Shown in pieces: positions 1 through 7,634 of a stretch of 64,000 nt of DNA. The position numbers and the translations under genes are program-made. The notes under the pieces are model-generated. The model ran no database searches, was not told where the DNA came from, and was given only the letters and a program-made list of their open reading frames with translations. This DNA is from Streptomyces sp. NBC_00358 (GTDB lineage: Bacteria > Actinomycetota > Actinomycetes > Streptomycetales > Streptomycetaceae). Position 1 is the first letter of the stretch. Each line of letters begins with the position of its first letter. Location: assembly GCF_036099295.1 (NCBI RefSeq), contig NZ_CP107976.1, positions 3,472,001 through 3,536,000 on the forward strand, given 5' to 3'.

Positions 1-513
1 CCACCAGGCCAGCGGATGATCGTCCGGCAGCGTCCGGTCCCGCCAGAACTCGTACAGGCCCGCCATCGCGAAGACCGAGCCGTCCGCCGGAGTCACGAAG
101 TACGGCTGCTTGCGCGGCCGCTTCTTCTTTCCCTCGACCTCCAGATCGCGTTCGGCCGTTCCGGTGACCCACTCGTAGTAGCCGTCGGCGGGGACGATGC
201 AGCGCCGGGCGGCGAAGGCGCGGCGGTACGAGGGCTTCTCGTGCACCGTCTCCGCGCGCGCGTTGATCATCCGGGCGGCGCCCTCGGGCGTCTTGGCCCA
301 GGACGGGACGAGTCCCCACTTGAGTCTGCGGAGCTGGCGAACCGGCCTCGGACTGTCGGCGTCCTTCACAGGGCGGTCGAGGACGACGTAGACCTCCTTG
401 GTCGGGGCCACGTTGTAGTCGGGCGCCAGGGTCTCCTCGGGATCCCTCTTCTCGACCTCAAAGATTCCTGCGAGATCCTCGGGTCCACGACTGGCTGCAT
501 ACCGTCCGCACAT
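1..513 (-). CDS. SOS response-associated peptidase (SRAP/YedK/HMCES family), 3' part cut by window edge
   Basis: This is the first 171 residues of an SRAP protein; the C-terminus lies beyond base 1. The family forms a thiazolidine crosslink with abasic sites in single-stranded DNA, using the cysteine exposed after removal of Met1. The sequence begins MCGRYA, so the catalytic Cys2 is present. NARAE (Asn84) and GYYEW (Glu114) match the other active-site positions of the family. The His equivalent of the YedK active site would fall in the missing part. The start is the ATG at 513, which fits the obligatory Met-Cys start. It is divergent from the M50-like gene. In Mycobacterium the SRAP gene is likewise next to aroA and rsgA. 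Family assignment is secure; a role in abasic-site protection is inferred from the family. Confidence 0.93.
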   Translation of the reverse strand, partial: MCGRYAASRGPEDLAGIFEVEKRDPEETLAPDYNVAPTKEVYVVLDRPVKDADSPRPVRQLRRLKWGLVPSWAKTPEGAARMINARAETVHEKPSYRRAFAARRCIVPADGYYEWVTGTAERDLEVEGKKKRPRKQPYFVTPADGSVFAMAGLYEFWRDRTLPDDHPLAWW

Positions 514-563
514 ACGTGCAACACTGCCAGATTCCGCGTCACTCAAGGGAGCCACCGCCGACA

Positions 564-1295
564 ATGGACAGCACCGCATCCACCTCGCTGGCCTCGCTCA
601 CCTCCCTGTGGGACCAGGTGTTCGGCACGCAGCCGGACCCCGACCTGTGGGTGGTGATCGCCACCATGGTCGCGGCCCTCGCGGCGATCGTCCCGCACGG
701 GGTCTGGCGCCTCTCCCGCAACGCCATCACCATCGCGCACGAGGGCGGCCACGGCCTGATCGCGCTGCTCACCGGGCGCAGCCTCAGCGGCATCCGGCTG
801 CACTCCGACACCAGCGGTCTCACCGTCAGTCGCGGCAAGCCGACCGGCCTCGGCATGATCCTGACGGCGGCGGCGGGTTACACGGCTCCCCCGCTGCTCG
901 GCCTGGGCGGCGCGGCGCTGCTCGGCGCCGGGCACATCACCCTGCTGCTGTGGGCGGCCACGGCCCTGCTGATAGCCATGCTGGTGATGATCCGCAACGC
1001 GTACGGCGCGCTGACCGTGATCCTCACCGGCGGCACCTTCCTCCTGGTGTCCTGGCTCGCCGGACCCCAGGTGCAGGCCGCGTTCGCGTACGCCGTGGTG
1101 TGGTTCCTCCTCCTCGGCGGTGTCCGCCCGGCCTTCGAACTCCAGGCAAAGCGGACGCGGGGCGGCGCGGGCGACTCGGACGCGGACCAGTTGTCGCGGC
1201 TGACGCACGTCCCGGCCGGGCTGTGGCTGTTCCTCTTCCACGCCGTGTCGCTGTGCTCGCTGATGGGCGGCGGGCGCTGGTTGCTGGGGCTGTGA
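564..1295 (+). CDS. M50B family integral membrane metallopeptidase-like protein
   Basis: A 243-residue membrane protein. After one hydrophobic helix (about residues 28-45) comes a zinc-binding HEGGH at residues 59-63, followed by GLIALLTG. This is the arrangement of M50B (site-2-protease-like) proteins, where the two His and the Glu sit in a membrane helix. Four or more further hydrophobic segments follow. A Gly/Arg/Asp-rich loop (about 200-215) precedes the last helix. An upstream GTG at 516 is in frame. ATG 564 is preferred because AAGGGA lies 13 bases upstream and the 516 start would overlap the divergent promoter region. Substrate unknown. It lies upstream of aroA on the same strand but is separated by 148 bases, so it probably has its own promoter. 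Confidence 0.85.
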   Translation: MDSTASTSLASLTSLWDQVFGTQPDPDLWVVIATMVAALAAIVPHGVWRLSRNAITIAHEGGHGLIALLTGRSLSGIRLHSDTSGLTVSRGKPTGLGMILTAAAGYTAPPLLGLGGAALLGAGHITLLLWAATALLIAMLVMIRNAYGALTVILTGGTFLLVSWLAGPQVQAAFAYAVVWFLLLGGVRPAFELQAKRTRGGAGDSDADQLSRLTHVPAGLWLFLFHAVSLCSLMGGGRWLLGL

Positions 1296-1430
1296 GCAGC
1301 GGGCACCGTCCGGAGGGCCCCTGACCTGCGTCGCGACCGTCCGGCCGGCCCCCGGGGCACCCGGCGCCCGGCTCCCCGGCCCGGACGCCACCGGCGGTGA
1401 CGGACCCGCGGCCGTCCGGCGCCCTGCCAC

Positions 1431-1436
1431 TAAAGT
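1431..1436 (+). promoter_or_regulatory. Candidate -10 element of aroA, suggesting a leaderless mRNA
   Basis: TAAAGT fits the actinobacterial TAnnnT -10 pattern and ends eight bases before the aroA ATG (1444). Transcription would then start at or next to the start codon. There is no good Shine-Dalgarno sequence in front of the ATG, which agrees with leaderless translation. I see no convincing -35 hexamer 17-18 bases upstream. Confidence 0.4.
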
Positions 1437-1443
1437 GGGGCGC

Positions 1444-2784
1444 ATGACCGTGAACCCCGCCCACACCGCCCTCTGGCCAGCCCCGCACGCAAGCGGAGCC
1501 GTCGACGCGACGGTTCACGTGCCGGGGTCCAAGTCGGTCACCAACCGCGCTCTCGTACTGGCCGCGCTGGCCTCCGAGCCGGGCTGGCTGCGCCGCCCGC
1601 TGCGTTCCCGCGACACCCTGCTGATGGCCGGCGCGCTCCGCGCGATGGGTGTCGGCATCGAGGAGACGGTCGCCTCCAGTTCCACGGTCGCGGGGGGCCC
1701 GGACGCCTCCGGCGAGGCCTGGCGGGTCATCCCCTCCGGCCTGCGCGGCCCGGCCACGGTCGACGTCGGCAACGCCGGCACCGTGATGCGCTTCCTGCCC
1801 CCGGTCGCCGCGCTCGCCGACGGCCCCATCCGCTTCGACGGCGACCCGCGGTCGTACGAGCGTCCGCTGCACGGCGTGATCGACGCGCTGCGGCTGCTCG
1901 GCGCCCGGATCGACGACGACGCCCGCGGCGCGCTGCCGCTGACCGTGCACGGCGGCGGCGCCCTGGACGGCGGCCCGGTGGAGATCGACGCGTCGTCGTC
2001 CTCCCAGTTCGTGTCCGCCCTGCTGCTCTCCGCCCCGCGCTTCAACCAGGGCGTCGAGGTCCGGCACACCGGCTCGACGCTGCCGTCCATGCCGCACATC
2101 CGGATGACCGTGGACATGCTGCGCGCGGTCGGCGCGCAGGTGGACACCCCGGAGTCGGGCGGCGAACCGAACGTCTGGCGGGTGACACCGGGCGCGCTGC
2201 TCGGCCGGGACCTGATCATCGAGCCGGACCTGTCGAACGCCCAGCCGTTCCTGGCGGCGGCGCTGGTGACCGGCGGCACGGTCGTGATCCCCGACTGGCC
2301 GGCGCGCACCACCCAGCCCGGTGACCGGCTGCGGGAGATCTTCACCGAGATGGGCGGTTCCTGCGAACTGACCGAGGGCGGCCTGGAGTTCACCGGTTCG
2401 GGTGCCATCCACGGTATCGATGTGGACCTGGGCGAGGTCGGTGAGCTGACCCCGGGCATCGCGGCGGTCGCGGCGCTCGCCGACTCTCCCTCCACGCTCC
2501 GGGGTGTGGCGCATCTGCGGCTGCACGAGACGGACCGGCTGGCCGCGCTCACCAAGGAGATCAACGAACTCGGCGGCGATGTCACCGAGACCGCCGACGG
2601 CCTGCACATCCGGCCGCGCCGGCTGCACGGCGGCATCTTCCACACGTACGACGACCACCGCATGGCGACGGCCGGCGCGATCCTCGGGCTGGCGGTGGAG
2701 GGCGTCCAGATCGAGAACGTGGCGACGACGGCGAAGACCCTGCCCGACTTCCCCGACCTGTGGACCGGGATGCTCGGGAACTGA
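1444..2784 (+). CDS. aroA: 3-phosphoshikimate 1-carboxyvinyltransferase (EPSP synthase)
   Basis: A 446-residue EPSP synthase that joins shikimate-3-phosphate and phosphoenolpyruvate in the shikimate pathway to aromatic amino acids. Diagnostic stretches are [16 protein letters not shown] near the N-terminus (phosphate-binding Lys/Arg), [28 protein letters not shown] and, near the C-terminus, HLRLHETDR and [10 protein letters not shown]. The length is normal and all conserved blocks are present. An in-frame GTG nine bases upstream exists; ATG 1444 is preferred because a -10-like TAAAGT lies just before it. It is followed after 16 bases by rsgA, so the two are probably co-transcribed. Function is certain. 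Confidence 0.97.
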   Translation: MTVNPAHTALWPAPHASGAVDATVHVPGSKSVTNRALVLAALASEPGWLRRPLRSRDTLLMAGALRAMGVGIEETVASSSTVAGGPDASGEAWRVIPSGLRGPATVDVGNAGTVMRFLPPVAALADGPIRFDGDPRSYERPLHGVIDALRLLGARIDDDARGALPLTVHGGGALDGGPVEIDASSSSQFVSALLLSAPRFNQGVEVRHTGSTLPSMPHIRMTVDMLRAVGAQVDTPESGGEPNVWRVTPGALLGRDLIIEPDLSNAQPFLAAALVTGGTVVIPDWPARTTQPGDRLREIFTEMGGSCELTEGGLEFTGSGAIHGIDVDLGEVGELTPGIAAVAALADSPSTLRGVAHLRLHETDRLAALTKEINELGGDVTETADGLHIRPRRLHGGIFHTYDDHRMATAGAILGLAVEGVQIENVATTAKTLPDFPDLWTGMLGN

Positions 2785-2800
2785 CGGGCGGACCTGGATC

Positions 2801-3814
2801 ATGCGCCGATACGGCAAGAACACCGACGAGGACGACATCCGCCAGCGCCCGAACCGCAAGGGCAACCGTCCGCGTACGAACATCCGCCCCAAGCACGAGG
2901 AAGCCGTCTCCGGCATGGTCCTCACGGTCGACCGCGGCCGGCTGACCTGCCTCGTCGAGGACCGCGTCGTCATGGCGATGAAGGCCCGCGAACTGGGCCG
3001 CAAGGCCGCCGTCGTCGGCGACCGGGTCGCCATCGTCGGCGATCTGTCCGGCGAGAAGGACACCCTCGCCCGCATCGTCCGCATCGAGCCGCGCGGTTCG
3101 GTGCTGCGCCGCACGGCCGACGACGACGATCCCTACGAGCGCGTGGTCGTCGCCAACGCCGACCAGCTCGCCATCGTCACCGCCCTCGCCGACCCCGAAC
3201 CGCGGCCCCGTCTGATCGACCGCTGTCTGGTGGCGGCCTTCGACGGCGGTCTGACCCCGCTCCTCGTGCTCACGAAGTCGGACCTGGCTCCGCCGGACAA
3301 GTTCCTGGAGCTGTACGGCGCGTTGGACATCCCCTATGTGGTGACCAGCCGCGAGGAACTGCGGAGCGAGGCCGTCGCAGACCGGGTGCGCGAGCAACTG
3401 GACGGCAGGATCACGGCGTTCGTCGGCCACTCGGGTGTCGGCAAGACGACCCTGGTGAACGCGCTCGTGCCGCCCGAGCAGCGCCGGACGACCGGACACG
3501 TCAACGCGGTCACGGGCCGCGGCCGTCACACGACCACCTCGGCGCTGGCCCTGCCGCTGGCAGGCAGCGCCGGAGGCTGGCTCGTCGACACCCCGGGCGT
3601 CCGTTCCTTCGGCCTGAACCACGTCGACCCGTCCCGGGTCATCAACGCCTTCCCGGATCTCCAGCCCGGCACCGAGGGCTGCCCCCGCGCGTGCAGCCAC
3701 GACGAACCGGACTGCGCGCTCGACCAGTGGGTGGCCGACGGCCACGCGGACCCGCAGCGGCTGTACTCGCTGCGCAGGCTGCTGGCCACGCGCGAGCGCC
3801 GCGAGGGCGACTGA
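2801..3814 (+). CDS. rsgA: Ribosome small subunit-dependent GTPase RsgA
   Basis: A 337-residue circularly permuted GTPase that assists late 30S subunit maturation. Order of parts: basic N-terminal tail (residues 1-32), OB-like domain (about 35-105), then permuted GTPase motifs TKSD (G4), GHSGVGKTTLVNAL (G1), a Thr-rich G2 stretch and DTPGVRSFG (G3). A C-terminal zinc motif follows with the pattern C-x3-C-x-H-x5-C. These are the RsgA hallmarks. Starting at ATG 2801 leaves 16 bases after aroA, which points to one transcription unit. The same aroA-rsgA pairing is known in mycobacteria. Nothing is missing or altered. Confidence 0.96.
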   Translation: MRRYGKNTDEDDIRQRPNRKGNRPRTNIRPKHEEAVSGMVLTVDRGRLTCLVEDRVVMAMKARELGRKAAVVGDRVAIVGDLSGEKDTLARIVRIEPRGSVLRRTADDDDPYERVVVANADQLAIVTALADPEPRPRLIDRCLVAAFDGGLTPLLVLTKSDLAPPDKFLELYGALDIPYVVTSREELRSEAVADRVREQLDGRITAFVGHSGVGKTTLVNALVPPEQRRTTGHVNAVTGRGRHTTTSALALPLAGSAGGWLVDTPGVRSFGLNHVDPSRVINAFPDLQPGTEGCPRACSHDEPDCALDQWVADGHADPQRLYSLRRLLATRERREGD

Positions 3815-3858
3815 CGCCCCCGTGTTTGCGTGCGCCCGCCGTCGGTAAGGGCTTCTGC

Positions 3859-3888
3859 GGGTCGGTGAATGCATAATCGCACCGAACC
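3859..3888 (+). promoter_or_regulatory. Candidate promoter/operator of the SMR exporter gene
   Basis: An imperfect inverted repeat, GGGTCGGTG (3859-3867) and CACCGAACC (3880-3888, 8 of 9 pairs), brackets a good -10 hexamer CATAAT at 3872-3877. A protein bound here would block the promoter. The TetR gene just downstream (4355-4960, convergent) is an obvious candidate regulator, but that link is inference. Confidence 0.4.
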
Positions 3889-3938
3889 GGATCCGGGCCG
3901 GCCGAAGCAGTCGACGTGCGGATGTGGGAGGACAAGAC

Positions 3939-4262
3939 ATGGCGTGGCTGCTGGTCGTTGTGGCGGGACTGCTCGAAACCGGCTTCGCGGTCTGCCTGAA
4001 GCTCTCGCACGGCTTCACCAGACTCTGGCCCACCGTCGCCTTCTGCGTCTTCGCCCTCGGCAGCTTCGGTCTGCTGACCCTCTCCCTGAGAAAGCTCGAT
4101 GTCGGTCCGGCCTACGCGGTGTGGACCGGCATCGGCGCGGCGGGCACCGCCATCTACGGCATGATCTTCCTCGACGACCTGGTCTCCATCCTGAAGATCG
4201 TCTCGATCAGCCTCGTCATCATCGGCGTCATCGGGCTCCAACTGTCGGGGTCCGCACAGTAG
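3939..4262 (+). CDS. Small multidrug resistance (SMR/SugE-type) efflux protein
   Basis: A 107-residue, four-helix SMR transporter working as an antiparallel dimer and exporting cationic compounds or guanidinium by proton exchange. The conserved membrane Glu is in the first helix (GLLETGFAVCLKLSHGF), and the family signature AYAVWTGIGAAGTAIYGMIFL lies in the third. The GLLE...LKLSHGF start resembles SugE/Gdx-type members more than EmrE, so guanidinium export is a reasonable guess. ATG 3939 has GGGAGG eight bases upstream and is chosen over GTG 3924. It converges on a TetR-family gene 93 bases downstream. Length is typical. Confidence 0.92.
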   Translation: MAWLLVVVAGLLETGFAVCLKLSHGFTRLWPTVAFCVFALGSFGLLTLSLRKLDVGPAYAVWTGIGAAGTAIYGMIFLDDLVSILKIVSISLVIIGVIGLQLSGSAQ

Positions 4263-4263
4263 G

Positions 4264-4350
4264 GACACGCCCCGGAGCGCTGCCGCGTACACGCCCCGGA
4301 GCCCTGGTCCGTACGCGCCGGGAGCCCTGCCGTGTACGCGCCCGGGGTCC
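4264..4350. repeat. Degenerate tandem repeat, about four copies of a 24-bp unit
   Basis: Between the SMR gene and the convergent TetR gene, a unit close to GTACACGCCCCGGAGCCCTG recurs about four times with a period of 23-25 bases (starting near 4264, 4287, 4311, 4334). It is GC-rich, non-coding and fills nearly the whole convergent gap. It could form alternative hairpins and act as terminator material for both genes. Confidence 0.6.
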
Positions 4351-4354
4351 CTTC

Positions 4355-4960
4355 TCAGACGCCGAGCCGTTGGGACGGTGCCAGCGCCGCCCTGACGAGT
4401 TCGGTGACGCCACCCCGCGCGGGCGGCGCGACGACCCACGACAGCGCGAGCCGGACCACCAGTTCGCACGCCCGGGTGGCCTCGGGGGTGTCCGCCCTGG
4501 ACAGGGCGAGCGCGGCGACCGAGCGGTCGCGGACCAGCACCACGAAGTCGGCGGGTGAGGGCAACGGCCCGTCGGCCCGCCGCTGCGCGGGCACCACGGC
4601 CGAGGAGGGCACGGCGGCCGGCGCGGGCGAGGGCAGCCGCTCGCTCCAGCATCCGGTCAGCATCGCCCGCACCAGCGCGTTGCTCCGCGCCGCCGAGGCG
4701 GTCCACTCGGCCGCCGCGGCCAGCCGGTCCCGGACGTCCGTGTGAGCGGCCAGCGCCCGGTCGACACCGGCGAGATAGGCGTCGGCCTCCCGCCGTACGA
4801 GGGCACGCGCGAGCCCTTCCTTGCTCCCGAACTCGTTGTAGAGCGTCTGGCGTGACACCCCGGCGACGGCGGCCACGTCGACCATCCGGACCGCGGACCA
4901 CGCTCGGCGCGCCAACGCCGTATAGGCGGCGTCCAAGAGGGATTCTCGCGCTGCGGGCAT
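4355..4960 (-). CDS. TetR/AcrR family transcriptional regulator
   Basis: A 201-residue TetR-type repressor. The N-terminal helix-turn-helix reads MVDVAAVAGVSRQTLYNEFGSKEGLARAL (about residues 24-52). The remaining 150 residues form the usual variable, Ala-rich ligand-binding domain. Two adjacent ATGs occur (4963 and 4960); the second has AGGGAGG at better spacing. It faces the SMR efflux gene, so it may control it. Its own upstream region holds a TTGAC/GTCAA inverted repeat, so autoregulation is plausible. Effector unknown. Confidence 0.9.
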   Translation of the reverse strand: MPAARESLLDAAYTALARRAWSAVRMVDVAAVAGVSRQTLYNEFGSKEGLARALVRREADAYLAGVDRALAAHTDVRDRLAAAAEWTASAARSNALVRAMLTGCWSERLPSPAPAAVPSSAVVPAQRRADGPLPSPADFVVLVRDRSVAALALSRADTPEATRACELVVRLALSWVVAPPARGGVTELVRAALAPSQRLGV

Positions 4961-4997
4961 CATCGCCTCCCTGGGGCGAGCGGCTCTCCAGCCAGAT

Positions 4998-5022
4998 TTG
5001 ACGCGTACGGAAGCACTGTCAA
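4998..5022 (-). promoter_or_regulatory. Candidate promoter/operator upstream of the TetR gene
   Basis: TTGAC (4998-5002) and GTCAA (5018-5022) form an inverted repeat 40-60 bases upstream of the TetR start. Read on the minus strand, the outer half is a consensus -35 (TTGACA), and TCAAAT or AAATCT falls near the -10 position. The overlap of a -35 with a short palindrome is typical of TetR autoregulation but is not proved here. Confidence 0.35.
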
Positions 5023-5188
5023 GGGGTCGCGGCGACCCCACCGGGAGCACCCCCGGAGCCGTACGCACCCCGTACTCGGGTACGCGCCCCCACGACCGTG
5101 CCCGTCCGGACGGGTCAGGGCGGTCGGCCCGGTGATGATCCGCGGTCCTGTGTAGCCCCGTCCGGACGCGGGCAGATACGGTTCACCC

Positions 5189-5989
5189 ATGCCCGACTAT
5201 CGCGATGACCTGCGCCTCGCCCATGTCCTGGCGGACGCCGCCGACGCCGCGACGATGGACCGGTTCAAGGCGCTCGACCTGAAGGTCGAGACCAAGCCGG
5301 ACATGACGCCGGTGAGCGAGGCGGACAAGGCCGCCGAGGAACTCATCCGCGGCCACCTCCAGCGGGCCAGGCCGCGCGACGCGATCCTCGGCGAGGAGTA
5401 CGGCATCGAGGGCACGGGCCCGCGCCGCTGGGTCATCGACCCGATCGACGGCACCAAGAACTACGTCCGCGGTGTGCCCGTCTGGGCCACCCTCATCTCC
5501 CTGATGGAGATGGGCGAGGGCGGCTACCAGCCGGTCGTCGGCGTCGTCTCCGCCCCCGCGCTCGCCCGTCGCTGGTGGGCGGCGAAGGGCCACGGCGCCT
5601 TCAGCGGCCGCAGCCTGTCCTCGGCGACCCGGCTGCGGGTCTCCAGCGTCTCGCGGATGACCGACGCGTCCTTCGCGTACTCCTCGCTGTCCGGCTGGGA
5701 GGACCAGGGCCGCCTCGACGGTTTCCTCGACCTCACGAAGGCGGTCTGGCGCACCCGCGGGTACGGCGACTTCTGGCCGTACATGATGGTCGCCGAGGGC
5801 TCGGTGGACATCTGCGCCGAACCCGAGCTGTCGCTCTGGGACATGGCGGCGAACGCGATCATCGTGACCGAGGCGGGCGGCTCCTTCACCGGCCTCGACG
5901 GGCGCCCCGGCCCGCACAGCGGCAACGCGGCCGCGTCGAACGGCCTCCTCCACGACGAGATGCTGGGCTACCTCAATCAGCGTTACTGA
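5189..5989 (+). CDS. hisN: Histidinol-phosphatase (inositol monophosphatase family)
   Basis: A 266-residue IMPase-fold phosphatase. Metal-binding motifs are present in order: GEEYG (Glu of the first site), [12 protein letters not shown] (the DPxDGT motif) and WDMAAN near the C-terminus (second Asp site). The TKNYVRG wording and the length match actinobacterial HisN, which dephosphorylates histidinol phosphate in histidine synthesis. A broader inositol-phosphatase role cannot be excluded from sequence alone. No strong ribosome-binding site precedes the ATG. It stands alone and is followed by a hairpin terminator at 6002-6028. Confidence 0.9.
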   Translation: MPDYRDDLRLAHVLADAADAATMDRFKALDLKVETKPDMTPVSEADKAAEELIRGHLQRARPRDAILGEEYGIEGTGPRRWVIDPIDGTKNYVRGVPVWATLISLMEMGEGGYQPVVGVVSAPALARRWWAAKGHGAFSGRSLSSATRLRVSSVSRMTDASFAYSSLSGWEDQGRLDGFLDLTKAVWRTRGYGDFWPYMMVAEGSVDICAEPELSLWDMAANAIIVTEAGGSFTGLDGRPGPHSGNAAASNGLLHDEMLGYLNQRY

Positions 5990-6001
5990 GAGCGATTCCT
6001 G

Positions 6002-6028
6002 AGCAGCCCCGGCCGGTCCGGGGCTGCT
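6002..6028 (+). terminator. Hairpin terminator after hisN
   Basis: AGCAGCCCCGG (6002-6012) pairs perfectly with CCGGGGCTGCT (6018-6028) across a 5-base loop, 13 bases after the hisN stop. There is no U-tract, as is usual in Streptomyces. Confidence 0.65.
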
Positions 6029-6195
6029 GAGCAACCCCCGGGCGCCCCCGAACTCGCCGCACGCGCCCCCTTGTTGACCCTCCCTTTAACTGCGACTCTG
6101 AGAGCTCCCCCACTTGTGAACTTGTGAACCGCTTCTCTTTGCGCTCCTCCTGGAGCCGGGAGGCCCGCGGCTCACCAAGGAGGTGGCTCCAGCCC

Positions 6196-6588
6196 ATGCT
6201 CGTCCGCGACGCCATGAGCACGGTGGTCCTCACCATCGGCCCGGCACACACCCTCCGGCAGGCGGCCCGCCTGATGTCCGCGCGCCACGTCGGCGCGGCG
6301 GTGGTCCTCGACGAGGACTCCTCCGGCCTCGGCATCCTCACCGAACGCGACATCCTCAACTCCCTCGCCCTCGGCCAGAACCCGGACCACGAGACCGCCT
6401 GCACCCACACCACCACCGACGTCGTCTTCGCGGCACCCACCTGGACCTTGGAGGAGGCCGCCTCCGCGATGTCGCACGGCGGCTTCCGGCACCTGATCGT
6501 GCTCGACGGCAACGGCCCGGTCGGCATCGTCTCGGTCCGCGACATCATCCGCTGCTGGGCACCCGTGCGGCACCGCGTACCTGCCTGA
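6196..6588 (+). CDS. CBS-domain pair protein
   Basis: A 130-residue protein made of two CBS motifs and little else. CBS1 runs about residues 1-60 (MLVRDAMSTVV...GILTERDIL) and CBS2 about 65-125 (AAPTWTLEEAASAMSHGGFRHLIVLDGNGPVGIVSVRDI). Such Bateman modules bind adenosine nucleotides and act as energy sensors; stand-alone versions usually partner with another enzyme. An in-frame start exists at 6124, but ATG 6196 follows a near-perfect AAGGAGGT at 6177-6184 and begins exactly at the domain. No operon partner is evident. Partner and ligand unknown. Confidence 0.9.
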   Translation: MLVRDAMSTVVLTIGPAHTLRQAARLMSARHVGAAVVLDEDSSGLGILTERDILNSLALGQNPDHETACTHTTTDVVFAAPTWTLEEAASAMSHGGFRHLIVLDGNGPVGIVSVRDIIRCWAPVRHRVPA

Positions 6589-6793
6589 GCGAACGGGTGG
6601 CCGGAGTTCCCAGGGGCATCCCCGGGGGCTTCGGCCACCCGGTCCACCCCGGTCCACCCCGGTCCACTCCGGACCGGGCCGGCCCTTCGGCCAGTACCGC
6701 ATCCGATCCCGTCGTAGATGATGTCTAAACCGAGGCGTCTTCTAAAGTCACACCCATTCGGAAACTGGTCCAGTGGCTGTTACGCTGACCTGT

Positions 6794-7216
6794 ATGAGTG
6801 ACCTGTTGGAACGACTGCGCGGACGTGGCTGGCGGCTGACCGCACAGCGACGCGTCGTGGCCGAGGTCCTCGACGGCGACCACGTCCATCTGACGGCCGA
6901 CGAGGTGCACGCCCGAGCCGTGGCCAAGCTGCCCGAGATCTCCCGGGCGACCGTCTACAACACCCTGGGTGAACTGGTCTCGCTCGGCGAGGTGCTGGAA
7001 GTCGCCACGGACAAGCGCGCCAAGCGGTACGACCCGAACGCGCACCGGCCGCACCACCACCTGGTCTGCGCCCGCTGCGGCGCGATCCGCGACGTCCACC
7101 CGCTCGGCAACCCGCTCACCGACCTCCCCGACTCGGAGCGCTTCGGCTTCACGGTCTCGGACGTCGAGGTGACCTACCGGGGCGTCTGCCCGAACTGCGC
7201 GGTCGTACAGGCCTAG
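6794..7216 (+). CDS. Fur/PerR-family metal- or peroxide-responsive regulator
   Basis: A 140-residue Fur-family repressor. The winged helix lies at about residues 8-80 (WRLTAQRRVV ... EISRATVYNTLGELV). The His-rich metal site HRPHHHLVCARCG is followed by a second CxxC (CPNC), giving the two CxxC pairs of the structural zinc site. Whether it senses iron, zinc, nickel or peroxide cannot be told from sequence. The TACGCT at 6781-6786 is a fair -10 placed so that transcription would start at ATG 6794, suggesting a leaderless mRNA; an upstream in-frame start at 6773 is therefore rejected. No catalase or transporter is adjacent. Confidence 0.9.
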   Translation: MSDLLERLRGRGWRLTAQRRVVAEVLDGDHVHLTADEVHARAVAKLPEISRATVYNTLGELVSLGEVLEVATDKRAKRYDPNAHRPHHHLVCARCGAIRDVHPLGNPLTDLPDSERFGFTVSDVEVTYRGVCPNCAVVQA

Positions 7217-7252
7217 CAGGCCGCCGCCAAACCGCCGTAGAAGCACGTACAC

Positions 7253-7287
7253 GAAGGCCCCGGCACGCGACGCGCGCCGGGGCCTTC
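7253..7287 (+). terminator. Terminator of the Fur-family gene
   Basis: GAAGGCCCCGGC (7253-7264) and GCCGGGGCCTTC (7276-7287) form a perfect 12-bp stem 37 bases after the stop codon. Confidence 0.8.
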
Positions 7288-7301
7288 CGCACACCACTCG
7301 C

Positions 7302-7357
7302 CTGTTCGCTGTTCGCTGTTCGCTGTTCGCTGTTCGCTGTTCGCTGTTCGCTGTTCG
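7302..7357. repeat. Eight perfect tandem copies of a 7-bp unit (CTGTTCG)
   Basis: CTGTTCG is repeated eight times without a mismatch, 56 bp in total, between two terminators. It is non-coding. Perfect short repeats of this kind change copy number by replication slippage, so length is likely to vary between strains. Confidence 0.97.
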
Positions 7358-7390
7358 CAGCAGCGTTCTCGGACCCGGATTCGGGAACGA

Positions 7391-7426
7391 CCGAGGGCCG
7401 GAACCCTTTCGGATTCCGGCCCTCGG
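7391..7426 (-). terminator. Terminator of the first initiator tRNA gene
   Basis: CCGAGGGCCGGAA (7391-7403) pairs perfectly with TTCCGGCCCTCGG (7414-7426), directly downstream of the tRNA on the minus strand. Confidence 0.8.
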
Positions 7427-7433
7427 CCTTCAG

Positions 7434-7507
7434 TAGCGGGGACAGGATTTGAACCTGCGACCTCTGGGTTATGAGCCCAGCGAGCTACCGAGCTGCTCCA
7501 CCCCGCG
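7434..7507 (-). tRNA. Initiator tRNA-fMet (CAT anticodon), copy 1
   Basis: A 74-nt cloverleaf on the minus strand with anticodon loop CTCATAA. Two initiator features are visible. The first base C does not pair with the T at position 72, and the anticodon stem contains three consecutive G:C pairs (GGG/CCC). The CCA end is not encoded. The gene is identical to the copy at 9715-9788. Confidence 0.96.
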
Positions 7508-7519
7508 TCGATGAACTGA

Positions 7520-7548
7520 ACAGTACGTCAACTCCGTGGCCCGCGCAA
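7520..7548 (-). promoter_or_regulatory. HrdB-type promoter of the first initiator tRNA
   Basis: On the minus strand, TTGCGC (7548-7543) and TACTGT (7525-7520) are separated by exactly 17 bases. Transcription would start a few bases before the tRNA 5' end at 7507. Confidence 0.6.
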
Positions 7549-7634
7549 ATCCCTTGATCCAGCGCTCCGGGCGGGCCGGCCGAGTCGGGAGCGGGCCGCC
7601 CCTCACGCGGCCGGCTCCTCACGGGCACGGCTCC

